Of a stretch of DNA of 48,469 nucleotides, positions 24,135 through 32,865 are shown one piece after another (within the stretch, counting starts at the first letter, position 1; each line of letters opens with the position of its first letter). The notes beneath the pieces are model-generated. The model ran no database searches, was not told where the DNA came from, and saw nothing but the letters and a program-made list of their open reading frames with translations. The stretch is from JAPYTY01 sp036338435. Lineage in GTDB: Bacteria > Acidobacteriota > UBA6911 > RPQK01 > JADFOI01. The stretch spans positions 1 to 48,469 of the forward strand of contig JAYZCG010000045.1 in the NCBI GenBank assembly GCA_036338435.1. The letters run 5' to 3'. The translations under genes and the position numbers were made by a program.

Positions 24135-25061
24135 ATGAAACTGACGCGAAGAGAAGCGCTCAGGATGGGAGCGTTGGCTGGAGCATCTCTGATTCCTGTA
24201 CAACGTTCTATTGCTGGTCAGACATCAGAGTTGATTCAGCGCACCATTCCATCTTCCGGTGAGACCGTTCCAGTCATTGGGCTGGGGGCACGGAACTATC
24301 GAGTGGGAGATATGGGGGCTGAACTCGTCCCTTTCAAGAACACACTTAAGAGGTTTGTAGGTCTGGGCGGAAGGGTTGTTGATACGGCACCTGGATATGG
24401 TAATTCGGAAACTGTAATAGGCAATCTAGTGTCAGAGCTCGATATTTTGGATCAGCTATTCCTTGCCAGTAAGGTAAATAGCCAAGGCCAGAATGAAGGT
24501 GTGACGAGCATTGATAATTCGTTTCGCTATCTGCGTTCTAGGCAACTGGATCTGATGCAGGTCCACAATCTAAGAGATGTGGACACGCAACTCAAAACCC
24601 TGCGAGAACTGAAAGCCCAAGGACGGATCCGATACTTGGGGATTACCACATCTCGTGATCGGCAGTACCAGGAGATGATTAAGATTTTAGAGAGTGAAAT
24701 ACTAGATTTCATACAGGTGGATTATGCTCTAGATAATCGAAATGCAGCCGATCAGATCCTTCCACTAGCAGCTGATCGAGGGATCGCAGTTTTGGTCAAC
24801 TTGCCGTTCGGAAGAGGTCGATTGTTTCGTGTGGTTGGTCAGAGGCCTTTACCAGATTGGGCTGCTGACATAGATTGTTCCAGCTGGGCTCAGGTATTTC
24901 TCAAGTACGTGGTCTCCCATCCAGCGGTTACTTGCGTGATTCCGGGGACCACCAAGGAGCATCATGCGGTAGACAACCAGGGGGCCTGTCGTGGACGATT
25001 GCCGGATGCTGCTCTATTGCAGACCATGGAAGATTTCATTGATGGATTAACGGAAGGATGA
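24135..25061 (+). CDS. Tat-exported aldo/keto reductase
   Basis: The 308-residue protein starts with a twin-arginine signal (TRREALRMGALAGASLI, arginines 5 and 6, to about residue 28). The mature part is an aldo/keto reductase TIM barrel with the full catalytic tetrad: D83, Y88 (in DTAPGYG), K113 and H144 (in MQVHN). NAD(P)H-dependent reductases are usually cytosolic, so export by Tat, which carries folded cofactor-bound proteins, is notable. It follows the haem-motif protein by 42 nt. GAGGAGGGAAAGG lies 11-23 nt upstream, a rather distant ribosome site. It is convergent with DUF5916 copy 3, only 6 nt away. Confidence 0.9.
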   Translation: MKLTRREALRMGALAGASLIPVQRSIAGQTSELIQRTIPSSGETVPVIGLGARNYRVGDMGAELVPFKNTLKRFVGLGGRVVDTAPGYGNSETVIGNLVSELDILDQLFLASKVNSQGQNEGVTSIDNSFRYLRSRQLDLMQVHNLRDVDTQLKTLRELKAQGRIRYLGITTSRDRQYQEMIKILESEILDFIQVDYALDNRNAADQILPLAADRGIAVLVNLPFGRGRLFRVVGQRPLPDWAADIDCSSWAQVFLKYVVSHPAVTCVIPGTTKEHHAVDNQGACRGRLPDAALLQTMEDFIDGLTEG

Positions 25062-25067
25062 GAGATT

Positions 25068-27287
25068 TTAGAAGTCGAACTGGTGGCTGTATTTGATGAA
25101 CAGGGAGCGGCCAAGAGGATCAAACCGTTCACCTGGTGTGGTGTAGTTGTCATTGTACACAACGTAAAGACCTGTGCCGGAGCGTGTGGTAAGTCCTAAT
25201 CGAATGTTGCTACTGAACATTTGGCCACGACTATTATACTGAATCAGAGTCTGAATGAAATGGTACGGCGTGAAGGAGTAATTGATGCGCAGGCGCCCCA
25301 AATTTGTATTGAAACGCCCCCAGGCTGCATCGACTGCGGTGTTCACGTAGTCTAGCTCCGCAACAAATTTTGCTCCGGCTCGAAAACCCAAAATGAAGTC
25401 ATAGGATCGAAGGTCTCCGTCGTATAATTCACCAAAGCCGATGGCGATGTCTCCGAAGACTCTGGCAGATGGATCAGAGGCGGCTGTAATTTCGTACTGA
25501 CTAAAACTATATTTTCCAGCAGGAATGACTACGCCTGGATGAATTGAAAATGGAGTTCTTAACAATTCGAAATCTCGGTTCCAGACCATTGACAGACTGC
25601 CTCCATTTCTTAAAAAGACCTCTACATCATTGTGCATCCGCTCTGTTTCCAACTCCCCATCAAATCCATAATATCTACGTATGGACCAGTGTGGATTCCA
25701 ACGTTTAACGGGACCGCTTTCTGGACTGGGGGTGAAGAAAATCCTAAACTGGGGACGGCGATATCCTTTTCTCTGAATAAACCCCAACTCGGGATTAAAA
25801 TTGTCCTGGACCTCAGTGTAGGTGGTGAGCATACGCCAAAGGCTACTTTGGTAGCCAGCTGAGAAGTTACCTGCCCAATCCTTGCCCTTTGGAAGATCTG
25901 GAGAGTTAGTGCGGGCCAGATAGCTGGAGATGATCCAGTTTTCACCCAGACCTAACTGAAGATCCGTTCCCCAGGATCGGTTGTATTCTGATTTGCCCTT
26001 GAAGTTACCAATAGCCTCCCTATTGGTAAATATAAATCCGATGCTGCTTCGTTTGTGAAATGCTCGCCGTACACGCCCCACAAAAAAGTTGGTAGAAGGA
26101 ACCACACCATCTTCTTCCCCTGTCTGAATGGATAGAAGTCCTAGCTGGAATTTATCTATCTTTCCTGAGAGTCGGGCGCCGGCTCGAATCGGAATCTCCA
26201 CGCCACTTTCAAGGCCTATGCGACGACTGAAGAAAAGATCTACCTCACGAGGAGTTCCGAAAGAAAATACTCCAGCATTTTCCAGGAAAAAGTCCCGCTT
26301 TTCAGGAAAATGCAGTGGAAAACGTGTTAGGTTGACTTGTTCATCGTCGACTTCCACCTGGGCAAAGTCGGTGTTAACGGTGATGTCTAGGGTTATGGCT
26401 GAATTGATTCCGTACTTAACATCAAACCCGACCTCGTGTCGAAGGTCGGTATCCGAGATCGTGAAGTTCTTTTTGGCACCTGCCAAAGCATAAGGGATGA
26501 ACTTTAGATTGCGGGCTGCTTTGACATCTATAGAAGCCAGATCTCCCGCTAAGGACACTCGGTAGATGTTGTAGGATTTTGGAATCTCTGACCAGAACAC
26601 TTGCTCATTTTTGCGACGGATATTACGCATGATATTCATGCCCCACCTCTGGGATTCGTTGTTGTCACGAAAACGGATGGATTTGAGAGGGATGGCCATC
26701 TCAGCTTCCCAGCCACGATCGGTTTGCTTACTCTGTACTGTCCAGGTTGTGTCCCAGTTCAGATTAAAAGCGGACACATTGCCCCTTTGTGCAGTAGAGG
26801 TAGCCGAACGTCCTATACCTCCAGTATTAGCTCTCGCTCCCCCTCCACTAACTCCTTCATTCAGGATCTGGGCATCATACTGGATCCCAGCAGGGGTAGT
26901 TGCGAATATAAATCCGTTCTGTCGATCGTAATATGTATCTAGGATAATGGAAATAGAGTCAGAATTGTCCAGATCGCCATCTCTCTGGCTTTGTGTGGAC
27001 ACGATTTGGTCTGGCTCGTTGTCAAAGCAGATAATTCCAATGTAAAGGGTGTCCGTGGTGTAAATAAAACGAACCTCCGTTTTCTCCGATGCAGGTGCAC
27101 CCTCTGCGGGCCACTGTTGGGAGAATGTAGTAGCAGCTGGGACTTGGCTCCACTGCTTTTCATCCACCCGGCCATCGATCATGGGTGAGACTTCGGTTTT
27201 TTGAGCCGTCACCGAACGAGGAGCAGCTGTCAGACTGAGAGGTGCTATCAACGTCACAAACGTAACCAGCATGGTCTTCAGTTTCAT
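25068..27287 (-). CDS. DUF5916 outer-membrane protein with CBM9-like N-terminal domain (copy 3)
   Basis: The 739-residue protein has a signal peptide (about 1-26, ending SVTAQ), a CBM9-like domain (VSPMIDGRVDEKQWSQVP onward, LYIGIICFDNEPDQ), and a DUF5916 barrel with HFPEKRDFFLENAGVFSF and SRRIGLESGVEIPIRAGAR, ending in KYSHQFDF. It has a glycine/serine/threonine-rich insert near 140-165 (GVSGGGARANTGGIG) that the tandem copies lack, and is clearly more distant from them than they are from each other. I chose ATG 27287, which has AAGGA 8 nt upstream, over ATG 27296. The gene is divergent from the amidase lipoprotein gene. Confidence 0.88.
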   Translation of the reverse strand: MKLKTMLVTFVTLIAPLSLTAAPRSVTAQKTEVSPMIDGRVDEKQWSQVPAATTFSQQWPAEGAPASEKTEVRFIYTTDTLYIGIICFDNEPDQIVSTQSQRDGDLDNSDSISIILDTYYDRQNGFIFATTPAGIQYDAQILNEGVSGGGARANTGGIGRSATSTAQRGNVSAFNLNWDTTWTVQSKQTDRGWEAEMAIPLKSIRFRDNNESQRWGMNIMRNIRRKNEQVFWSEIPKSYNIYRVSLAGDLASIDVKAARNLKFIPYALAGAKKNFTISDTDLRHEVGFDVKYGINSAITLDITVNTDFAQVEVDDEQVNLTRFPLHFPEKRDFFLENAGVFSFGTPREVDLFFSRRIGLESGVEIPIRAGARLSGKIDKFQLGLLSIQTGEEDGVVPSTNFFVGRVRRAFHKRSSIGFIFTNREAIGNFKGKSEYNRSWGTDLQLGLGENWIISSYLARTNSPDLPKGKDWAGNFSAGYQSSLWRMLTTYTEVQDNFNPELGFIQRKGYRRPQFRIFFTPSPESGPVKRWNPHWSIRRYYGFDGELETERMHNDVEVFLRNGGSLSMVWNRDFELLRTPFSIHPGVVIPAGKYSFSQYEITAASDPSARVFGDIAIGFGELYDGDLRSYDFILGFRAGAKFVAELDYVNTAVDAAWGRFNTNLGRLRINYSFTPYHFIQTLIQYNSRGQMFSSNIRLGLTTRSGTGLYVVYNDNYTTPGERFDPLGRSLFIKYSHQFDF

Positions 27288-27454
27288 AGTCGTCATCCTT
27301 GGTGTGTGGATAGGCAGAACCGTGTTATCCTCTCACACAACTTAACAGATTACGAAGTATTTTTGTTGTCTGCACTCCCATTGTAGACTTATCATTTTTT
27401 AGTGTTGGTACCCTTGTCAGAAGGTGAGAAACGAATAAAGGAGATACTTAAATC

Positions 27455-29044
27455 ATGAAAAAAGGCCAAAGCGAATGTATTGCTTTCCAATTTGCACAGC
27501 CCATCCTGTTTTTAGTGATTGCTCTGTTGGCTGGATGTGGTCAGAGCCAGAACTTCGACATAATGGAAGCAACAATCGAGAGCATTCATGATGCCTACAG
27601 TTCAGGGAAAATTACGTCCCGTCAGGTAGTCCAGATGTATTTGGATAGGATTGAAGCCTACGACCAAAAGGGTCCTCAAATTAATTCCATCATAACGGTC
27701 AATCCAAGAGCTCTTGAGGAAGCCGACACTTTGGATGCTGCTTTTAGGTCCTCAGGTTTAGTAGGGCCATTGCACGGTATCCCATTGATTGTAAAAGATC
27801 AGATCGACACTAGCGGAATGCCTACTACTCTAGGTTCTGTACTCATGCAGGACTATTTTCCTGACAAAGATGCCTTCGCCATCACAAAACTCAAGGAAGC
27901 CGGAGCCATTATTTTAGCAAAAGCTACTCTGGGAGAATGGGGGGGGGGTGACACTCACGGTTCTCTCTTTGGGTCAACGCGCAACCCTTATGCACTGGAT
28001 CGAACCGTAGGCGGGTCTTCCGGTGGGAATGGTGCAGCAGTTGCCGCCAATTTTGCGACAATTGCAATTGGGCAGGAGGGGTTTGCTTCAATTCGTCGGC
28101 CGTCAACGTGGAATTCTCTAGTCGGTATGCGGCCAACAGCAGGTCTAGTAAGTCGTAGCGGTGTCTTTGGAGGATGGCCCCAGATCAATGGATCCGTAGG
28201 ACCCATGGCACGTACCGTAACAGATCTGACAAAATTGCTGGAGGTGTTAGTGGGGTATGATGCAGAGGATCCGTTAACTGCCCGGGGTGTTGGACAGGTT
28301 CCTGAAAGTTATACCAAAGCTCTCGATAAGAATGGGCTTGTAGGTGCGCGCATTGGCGTATTACGTGAAGTTTTGAGCTCGAGTTCAAATCCTGAATCTC
28401 CGGACTTTCAGGAAGTTACTGAGATCTTTGAGCGAGCTCTTGGAGAATTACAGGCAGGAGGGGCTACAATAGTTGATCCGGTTATCATACCGGATCTTAA
28501 GGGACTGCTAGCTACGAGAGCTAGTGGTCCTGATGTAGATCCATCTTATGAAGTTTACCTTGGTCGGAGTGCCAATCCGCCCTTCCGTTCTCGAGAGGAT
28601 ACACTGGCTTGGCCAACTTTCAACGAACTACTGCCGCGCGTGCAGAATCGCTTGAGAGGTTCCTCGGGGAGCTCTGAGGATCTTGAAAAATATCACTTGT
28701 ATGTAGTGGCTCGTGAGCAACTCATGGCGAATTTACTTCAGGTAATGGCGGAGCAAAAACTAGATGCAATCGTTCATAAATCAATAGAGCATCTGCCCAC
28801 GCTGATCAAAGACGGTGTTAATCCACCCTACCTAAGTTCTACTGGAGCTCCGCATTTGAATACTTTTTTAGTGTTTGTCCCAACGATTACCGTGCCAGCA
28901 GGATTCTCGAGCGATAATCTACCCGTGGGGATTAGCTTCCTGGGAAGGCCTTACACTGAAGATGTTGTAATCAAACTTGCGTACTCCTATGAACAGACTA
29001 CAATGCATAGACGTCTGCCGGAGACTACACCTCCGTTGAGGTAA
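27455..29044 (+). CDS. Amidase-signature-family lipoprotein
   Basis: The 529-residue protein has a clear lipoprotein signal (LLAGC, C28), so it is anchored in the envelope. The amidase-signature triad is present: K114 (PLIVKDQ), S188 in GGSSGG and nucleophile S212. The nucleophile loop reads AIGQEGFASIRRPS instead of the commoner GxDxGGSIRxPA form. A run of ten G bases (27939-27948) encodes part of EWGGGDTHGS and keeps the frame. AAAGGAG precedes the ATG by 11 nt. The enzyme should hydrolyse an amide outside the inner membrane. It is divergent from DUF5916 copy 3. Confidence 0.91.
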   Translation: MKKGQSECIAFQFAQPILFLVIALLAGCGQSQNFDIMEATIESIHDAYSSGKITSRQVVQMYLDRIEAYDQKGPQINSIITVNPRALEEADTLDAAFRSSGLVGPLHGIPLIVKDQIDTSGMPTTLGSVLMQDYFPDKDAFAITKLKEAGAIILAKATLGEWGGGDTHGSLFGSTRNPYALDRTVGGSSGGNGAAVAANFATIAIGQEGFASIRRPSTWNSLVGMRPTAGLVSRSGVFGGWPQINGSVGPMARTVTDLTKLLEVLVGYDAEDPLTARGVGQVPESYTKALDKNGLVGARIGVLREVLSSSSNPESPDFQEVTEIFERALGELQAGGATIVDPVIIPDLKGLLATRASGPDVDPSYEVYLGRSANPPFRSREDTLAWPTFNELLPRVQNRLRGSSGSSEDLEKYHLYVVAREQLMANLLQVMAEQKLDAIVHKSIEHLPTLIKDGVNPPYLSSTGAPHLNTFLVFVPTITVPAGFSSDNLPVGISFLGRPYTEDVVIKLAYSYEQTTMHRRLPETTPPLR

Positions 29045-29260
29045 ATCTAAGCTCAATTTGTTTTGTATTCTGGATTTTCCTAATCATGGAAACGCTATTT
29101 CCCATGCGTAATGCCATCCAGCAGAAACGCGAGAGGGCAAACGTCTAAAGTTACGGGTGGAGAAAAACATAAGAACAAACTTGCCATTGTGTACAAGAAC
29201 CTTAATAATTCCGTTTTGCATTCAGACGTACATCAAGATTATCCGAGAGGAGGAGGCTGG

Positions 29261-30280
29261 ATGAAGCTACGATCTTATCAACATTTTGTTCTCCTGTTTG
29301 TTCTTACAACGTCTGTTCGGATCTTTGATCTGACAGGACAGAGTCCACTGAAACTTCCTGAGGGCGTTTCACCGGAATCGAATTTTGCCTACACAAAGCA
29401 TTTGGAGCAGATACAAGAGATCATGGCAAACTCTGATTTGGCTCAGCGGGAAACCCAGTTGGAAAACTTTATGACTCAGTTGCACCCCAAATCACAGGTT
29501 CTTCAATATTATGAAAGTTTTTTTGGGCAGACAGTTGAAGATTATCGCAGTGCAGGCAACACTGCGGGAGCTGATGCCCTCATGGACAAGATGATGCAGT
29601 TGTTCCCTGACAGTCCTGCAACCATTAGAAAGGGACTTCAGGCGGCAATGGAACGTCAAGATCATTCCAGCATTATTGAGCATGCGGGAAAGTTGTATGC
29701 AAACGATCCCACCCCCCAGGTTGGAAGAATCCTAGCGGACAGTTATATTGCAACCAGCAATGTACCTAAAGCTGTGGAGTTTAGTAGCAAGACCCTAGAG
29801 GCTTTAGGTCCCAAGGATGGTGTTGGCTATGGGTACTGGTTAGCGGTTTACTATGCTGGCCAGAAAGACGCCGACAGGGCGCTAGAATATTACGATACAG
29901 TACTGGGCGCTTTTCCTGATAGTGTTCCGACTGGTTGGTCTGTAGAGCAGTGGAATGGCGTAAGAGCTACTGCCTTTTCTATGCGTGGACGCGATGCCTA
30001 TGCAAAAAAGGATTATCCAATGGCCATCGCCAACTACACCGAGGTGTTAAAGTACCAACCCCAGAATGACTTTATTCATCTCTATATTGGCTTGAGTTTT
30101 TGGAGGTTGCAACGGCTGGAGGATGCTCAGGGTGCTTTGGCAAAAGCTGTTGTGTTAGGTAAGGATTATTCCGGCAAGGCTCGAGAATATCTAGAACAGA
30201 TCTACAAGCCTTTGAACGCGGGGACTCTGGACGGTATAGATGCAATCCTGGATCAAGCTAGAGTGGCACTGGATCTATAG
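29261..30280 (+). CDS. Secreted TPR-repeat protein
   Basis: The 339-residue protein has an N-terminal hydrophobic signal (about 6-27) and then helical repeats of tetratricopeptide type: DRALEYYDTVLGAFPDS, AYAKKDYPMAIANYTEVLKYQPQ (seen as the pair DYPMAIANY and EVLKYQPQ) and YIGLSFWRLQRLEDAQGALAKAV. It likely scaffolds other proteins in the periplasm. I chose ATG 29261, which sits behind AGGAGGAGG, over an ATG 50 codons earlier whose sequence has no signal-like character. The 216-nt gap before it (29045-29260) shows no gene or terminator. Function is unknown. Confidence 0.76.
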   Translation: MKLRSYQHFVLLFVLTTSVRIFDLTGQSPLKLPEGVSPESNFAYTKHLEQIQEIMANSDLAQRETQLENFMTQLHPKSQVLQYYESFFGQTVEDYRSAGNTAGADALMDKMMQLFPDSPATIRKGLQAAMERQDHSSIIEHAGKLYANDPTPQVGRILADSYIATSNVPKAVEFSSKTLEALGPKDGVGYGYWLAVYYAGQKDADRALEYYDTVLGAFPDSVPTGWSVEQWNGVRATAFSMRGRDAYAKKDYPMAIANYTEVLKYQPQNDFIHLYIGLSFWRLQRLEDAQGALAKAVVLGKDYSGKAREYLEQIYKPLNAGTLDGIDAILDQARVALDL

Positions 30281-30472
30281 ACTGTATTTTCAGACCACCA
30301 CGCATGATCAAGCGAATAGGATAGAGCCTCGAAAGGATCTTTGGCGGTGTTGTTCATCGTTTCTTTGCTATCTATCCTGTAGTTGCCTTCCGCAATCTGT
30401 TGATGACGAACTCAAGCCGAACACTCGTTGTCGTATCGAAGAATGGCGGTCGCTAGTTAGGGCTATTTGATT

Positions 30473-31369
30473 ATGCCTGAGCTTCCAGAGGTTGAGACTA
30501 TCCGAAAAGGACTTGAGCCCCACGTCGTGGGGCAGATCATAACAAACGTTACGGCAGCCGACTGCAGGATCTTTAAGGTTCATCCACGATTGCTAGAAAG
30601 TTTGTCAGGTCAGAGGATTCATGGATTAAATCGGCGAGGTAAATTTCTAATTACCAAGTTGGATCGACACTATCTTGTGTTCCACTTTGGAATGACAGGG
30701 CAGTTAACCTTTCGTCATCCTAATCGATCCGATTCCGAAATATTTAATCGACATCCTGTGACCGGACTTCAACGTATCTTGCAGCATGCACCAGATCAGC
30801 ATACCCATCTGCAGATTCATCTTAAGGGAGGTGGAGCATTACTTTTTCGTGACATACGCAAGTTTGGAAAGGTGTTCTTAATTGAAAAACAGAAACATAT
30901 TTTGCAGGATTTTTTTTGTAGATTAGGACTAGAGCCTTTCACATCCTCCTATAATTTCAGAGCCTTTCTTGAAGGTTTTCACAAGCGAAAACTTCGTATT
31001 AAATCATTGCTTTTAGATCAGCATTTTGTGGCCGGAATAGGAAACATATATGCTGATGAAGCACTTTTTCAGGCAAAAATCCATCCGGCACGAACAGTTC
31101 AATCCCTCCGACTGTGGGAAAAGGAAGCCCTTTTCAAATCTATTCCAATGGTACTCAGCGAAGGAATTGATCATGGGGGAACTACTCTGAGGGACTATGT
31201 TCAAAGTACTGGTGAAACGGGAAGCCATCAGGAGAATTTGAAAGTATATGGACAGAAAGGTAAACCCTGCTACCAATGCAAGACGATCATCAAGAAAATC
31301 ATGATGAGTCAGCGAGGAACCCATTTTTGTCCTACTTGCCAACCAAGATCTGGATGCCCCCGTAATTAG
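30473..31369 (+). CDS. mutM: Formamidopyrimidine-DNA glycosylase
   Basis: The 298-residue protein begins MPELPEVETI, so after methionine removal proline becomes the N-terminal Schiff-base nucleophile and E3 the partner. This fixes the start at ATG 30473 rather than TTG 30467. K57 (GRRGKFL) matches the conserved catalytic lysine. The zinc finger is complete: C266, C269, C286, C289. The enzyme removes 8-oxoguanine and other oxidised purines from DNA. Base-excision activity here fits a general role rather than a link to the neighbours. The 192-nt gap before it has no clear gene. Confidence 0.97.
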   Translation: MPELPEVETIRKGLEPHVVGQIITNVTAADCRIFKVHPRLLESLSGQRIHGLNRRGKFLITKLDRHYLVFHFGMTGQLTFRHPNRSDSEIFNRHPVTGLQRILQHAPDQHTHLQIHLKGGGALLFRDIRKFGKVFLIEKQKHILQDFFCRLGLEPFTSSYNFRAFLEGFHKRKLRIKSLLLDQHFVAGIGNIYADEALFQAKIHPARTVQSLRLWEKEALFKSIPMVLSEGIDHGGTTLRDYVQSTGETGSHQENLKVYGQKGKPCYQCKTIIKKIMMSQRGTHFCPTCQPRSGCPRN

Positions 31370-31424
31370 GTGGTGAAATAGATTAGTGATTCGTACCTTT
31401 TTTTGTGTTTGAGGAGCGTTTGAG

Positions 31425-31862
31425 ATGATTGTCGAGGATTACACGTTACATCTGAGTACTCAGGGGTATTGTGATGTGTTGAATATAACCGATGAGATTC
31501 AGGGACATGTTGCAGAGAGTACTATAAAAAGTGGCACGGTGACTGTCTTTGTTGTAGGTTCAACTGCCGGTGTGACAGTGGTTGAATATGAACCCGGGCT
31601 GGTCAAGGATTTAGAAGAGTTCTTTGATAAATTGGCTCCTCCTACTCGTGATTATCACCATGAGGAGACGTGGCATGATGGAAATGGGTTTTCCCATATT
31701 CGAGCATCTATATTGAAACCGTCTCTCGTGGTTCCTATAGTCAATGGCAAAATGAGACTGGGTACTTGGCAACAGATTGTGGTGCTTGATTTTGACAACG
31801 GGCCGCGCACCCGTGAGGTTGCAGTTCAGGTCATGGGACTTCGGAACATCGAGCGGACCTAG
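31425..31862 (+). CDS. YjbQ/UPF0047 family protein (secondary thiamine-phosphate synthase-like)
   Basis: The 145-residue protein matches the YjbQ family over its full length: GTVTVFVVGSTAGVTVVEYEPG, seen as GSTAGVTVVE, then the histidine pair DYHHEETWHDGNGFSHIRAS (conserved HH, H and SH) and MRLGTWQQIVVLDFDNGPR, seen as LGTWQQIV. Family members show weak thiamine-phosphate synthase activity in genetic tests, but their natural role is unsettled. It follows mutM by 55 nt. I see no TPP riboswitch upstream. Confidence 0.88.
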   Translation: MIVEDYTLHLSTQGYCDVLNITDEIQGHVAESTIKSGTVTVFVVGSTAGVTVVEYEPGLVKDLEEFFDKLAPPTRDYHHEETWHDGNGFSHIRASILKPSLVVPIVNGKMRLGTWQQIVVLDFDNGPRTREVAVQVMGLRNIERT

Positions 31863-31914
31863 TATCCAGCTATATCGACTTGTCTTTTAGTGACCCGAAT
31901 CGTGTCTGATTAGA

Positions 31915-31920
31915 TATAAT
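31915..31920 (+). promoter_or_regulatory. Possible -10 box of the DUF2520-panB-panC operon
   Basis: A perfect TATAAT lies 36 nt before the DUF2520 gene ATG, at a natural distance for a short leader. No good -35 hexamer is found at 16-18 nt, so this rests on the -10 box and position alone. Confidence 0.27.
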
Positions 31921-31956
31921 TCTAACTGGGGTTCCTCTACGATTTTTGTGTAATGG

Positions 31957-32853
31957 ATGGTGAATAATTTGACCTTTGGGGCTAATGGGCCAAGTACAGA
32001 GTTTGGAATAGCAGGGGCGGGACGAGTTGCTCGGTCTTTTGGAAAGCTACTCAATGATCGAGGGCATCGGGTTGTTGCCGTGGCTAGTCGCGATCCCTCC
32101 CGAGCAAGTGCTGCCGCCTCATTCATAGGTAGTGCTGTTCAAACCGTTACCTATGAGGAGCTTAGCAAGCAAGTCCGCAGCTTGCTAATAGCTGTTTCAG
32201 ATGATGCCATCGAGCATGTTGCGAGAATTTTTTCAAATGATTTTAGAGACGGAACTGTACTGCACACTTCGGGTATTTATGGGGTCAATGTATTGGCCTC
32301 ACTCATTGGACAGGGAAACTCGTGCGCTGGACTTCATCCATTGCAGACGATTGCAACTCCTGAGCAGGGTTTTCAGAACCTTCCTGGATCAGCTTTTTTA
32401 ATTACAGGCGTTGGAAGGGCCGCTGAGTGGGCTACACAGATAGTACACTTGCTACGAGGTGAGATTATCCGTATCGTTCCAGGAAAGAAGCCGGTATATC
32501 ATGTGGCTGCGATCATGGCGAGCAACTACATAGTTGCACTGATTAATGCGGCAGTTCATGCCATGGGAGTTGCTGGTGTGGAATCTGAGACTGCCCGGCG
32601 TGCCTTGACACCGTTGATTAAGGCAAGTGTGGAGAATGCTTTGGAGCGGCCGAAAGAAGCACTTACAGGGCCGATTCAGCGGGGTGATCTGAAGACTTTA
32701 GAACTTCATTTGCAAGAGTTGGCTTTACTTCCTCCGTGCATTGAACAATTGTATCGTTCGGTTGGAATGTATGCAGTTCAAGTAGCTTGCCAGCAGGGAT
32801 TAGGTGATGCAGATGCTAGCCAGGTTCAAGAGTTGTTAAGGGAAACAAAGTGA
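31957..32853 (+). CDS. Rossmann-fold and DUF2520 protein, possible ketopantoate-reductase-like enzyme
   Basis: The 298-residue protein has an N-terminal dinucleotide-binding fold (GIAGAGRVARSFGKLL, about 12-27, then VAVASRDPSRA) and a C-terminal all-helical DUF2520 domain with the conserved GLHPLQTIATPEQG. The architecture is that of 6-phosphogluconate dehydrogenase-like reductases. It is the first gene of an operon with panB (12 nt gap) and panC (4-nt overlap), and no panE or ilvC is in the window. It may thus supply the missing ketopantoate reduction, an inference from context. The start ATG has no strong ribosome site. Confidence 0.86.
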   Translation: MVNNLTFGANGPSTEFGIAGAGRVARSFGKLLNDRGHRVVAVASRDPSRASAAASFIGSAVQTVTYEELSKQVRSLLIAVSDDAIEHVARIFSNDFRDGTVLHTSGIYGVNVLASLIGQGNSCAGLHPLQTIATPEQGFQNLPGSAFLITGVGRAAEWATQIVHLLRGEIIRIVPGKKPVYHVAAIMASNYIVALINAAVHAMGVAGVESETARRALTPLIKASVENALERPKEALTGPIQRGDLKTLELHLQELALLPPCIEQLYRSVGMYAVQVACQQGLGDADASQVQELLRETK

Positions 32854-32865
32854 AAGGGAAAATCA

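Noticed and set aside
24711..24960. CRISPR, tRNA or mobile-element signals anywhere in the window
   Set aside because: I looked for direct repeat arrays, T-loop-like GTTCGA sequences in gaps and transposase motifs by eye and found none; the coordinates given are only a placeholder within the window.
30240..30470. A 76-codon plus-strand frame between the TPR gene and mutM
   Set aside because: It starts inside the TPR gene, has no ribosome site, and is rich in Cys, Trp and Arg without pattern.
31370..31424. T run before yjbQ as an intrinsic terminator, or a TPP riboswitch
   Set aside because: The T run is not preceded by a stable stem, and the 55-nt gap is too short and lacks the conserved TPP core.
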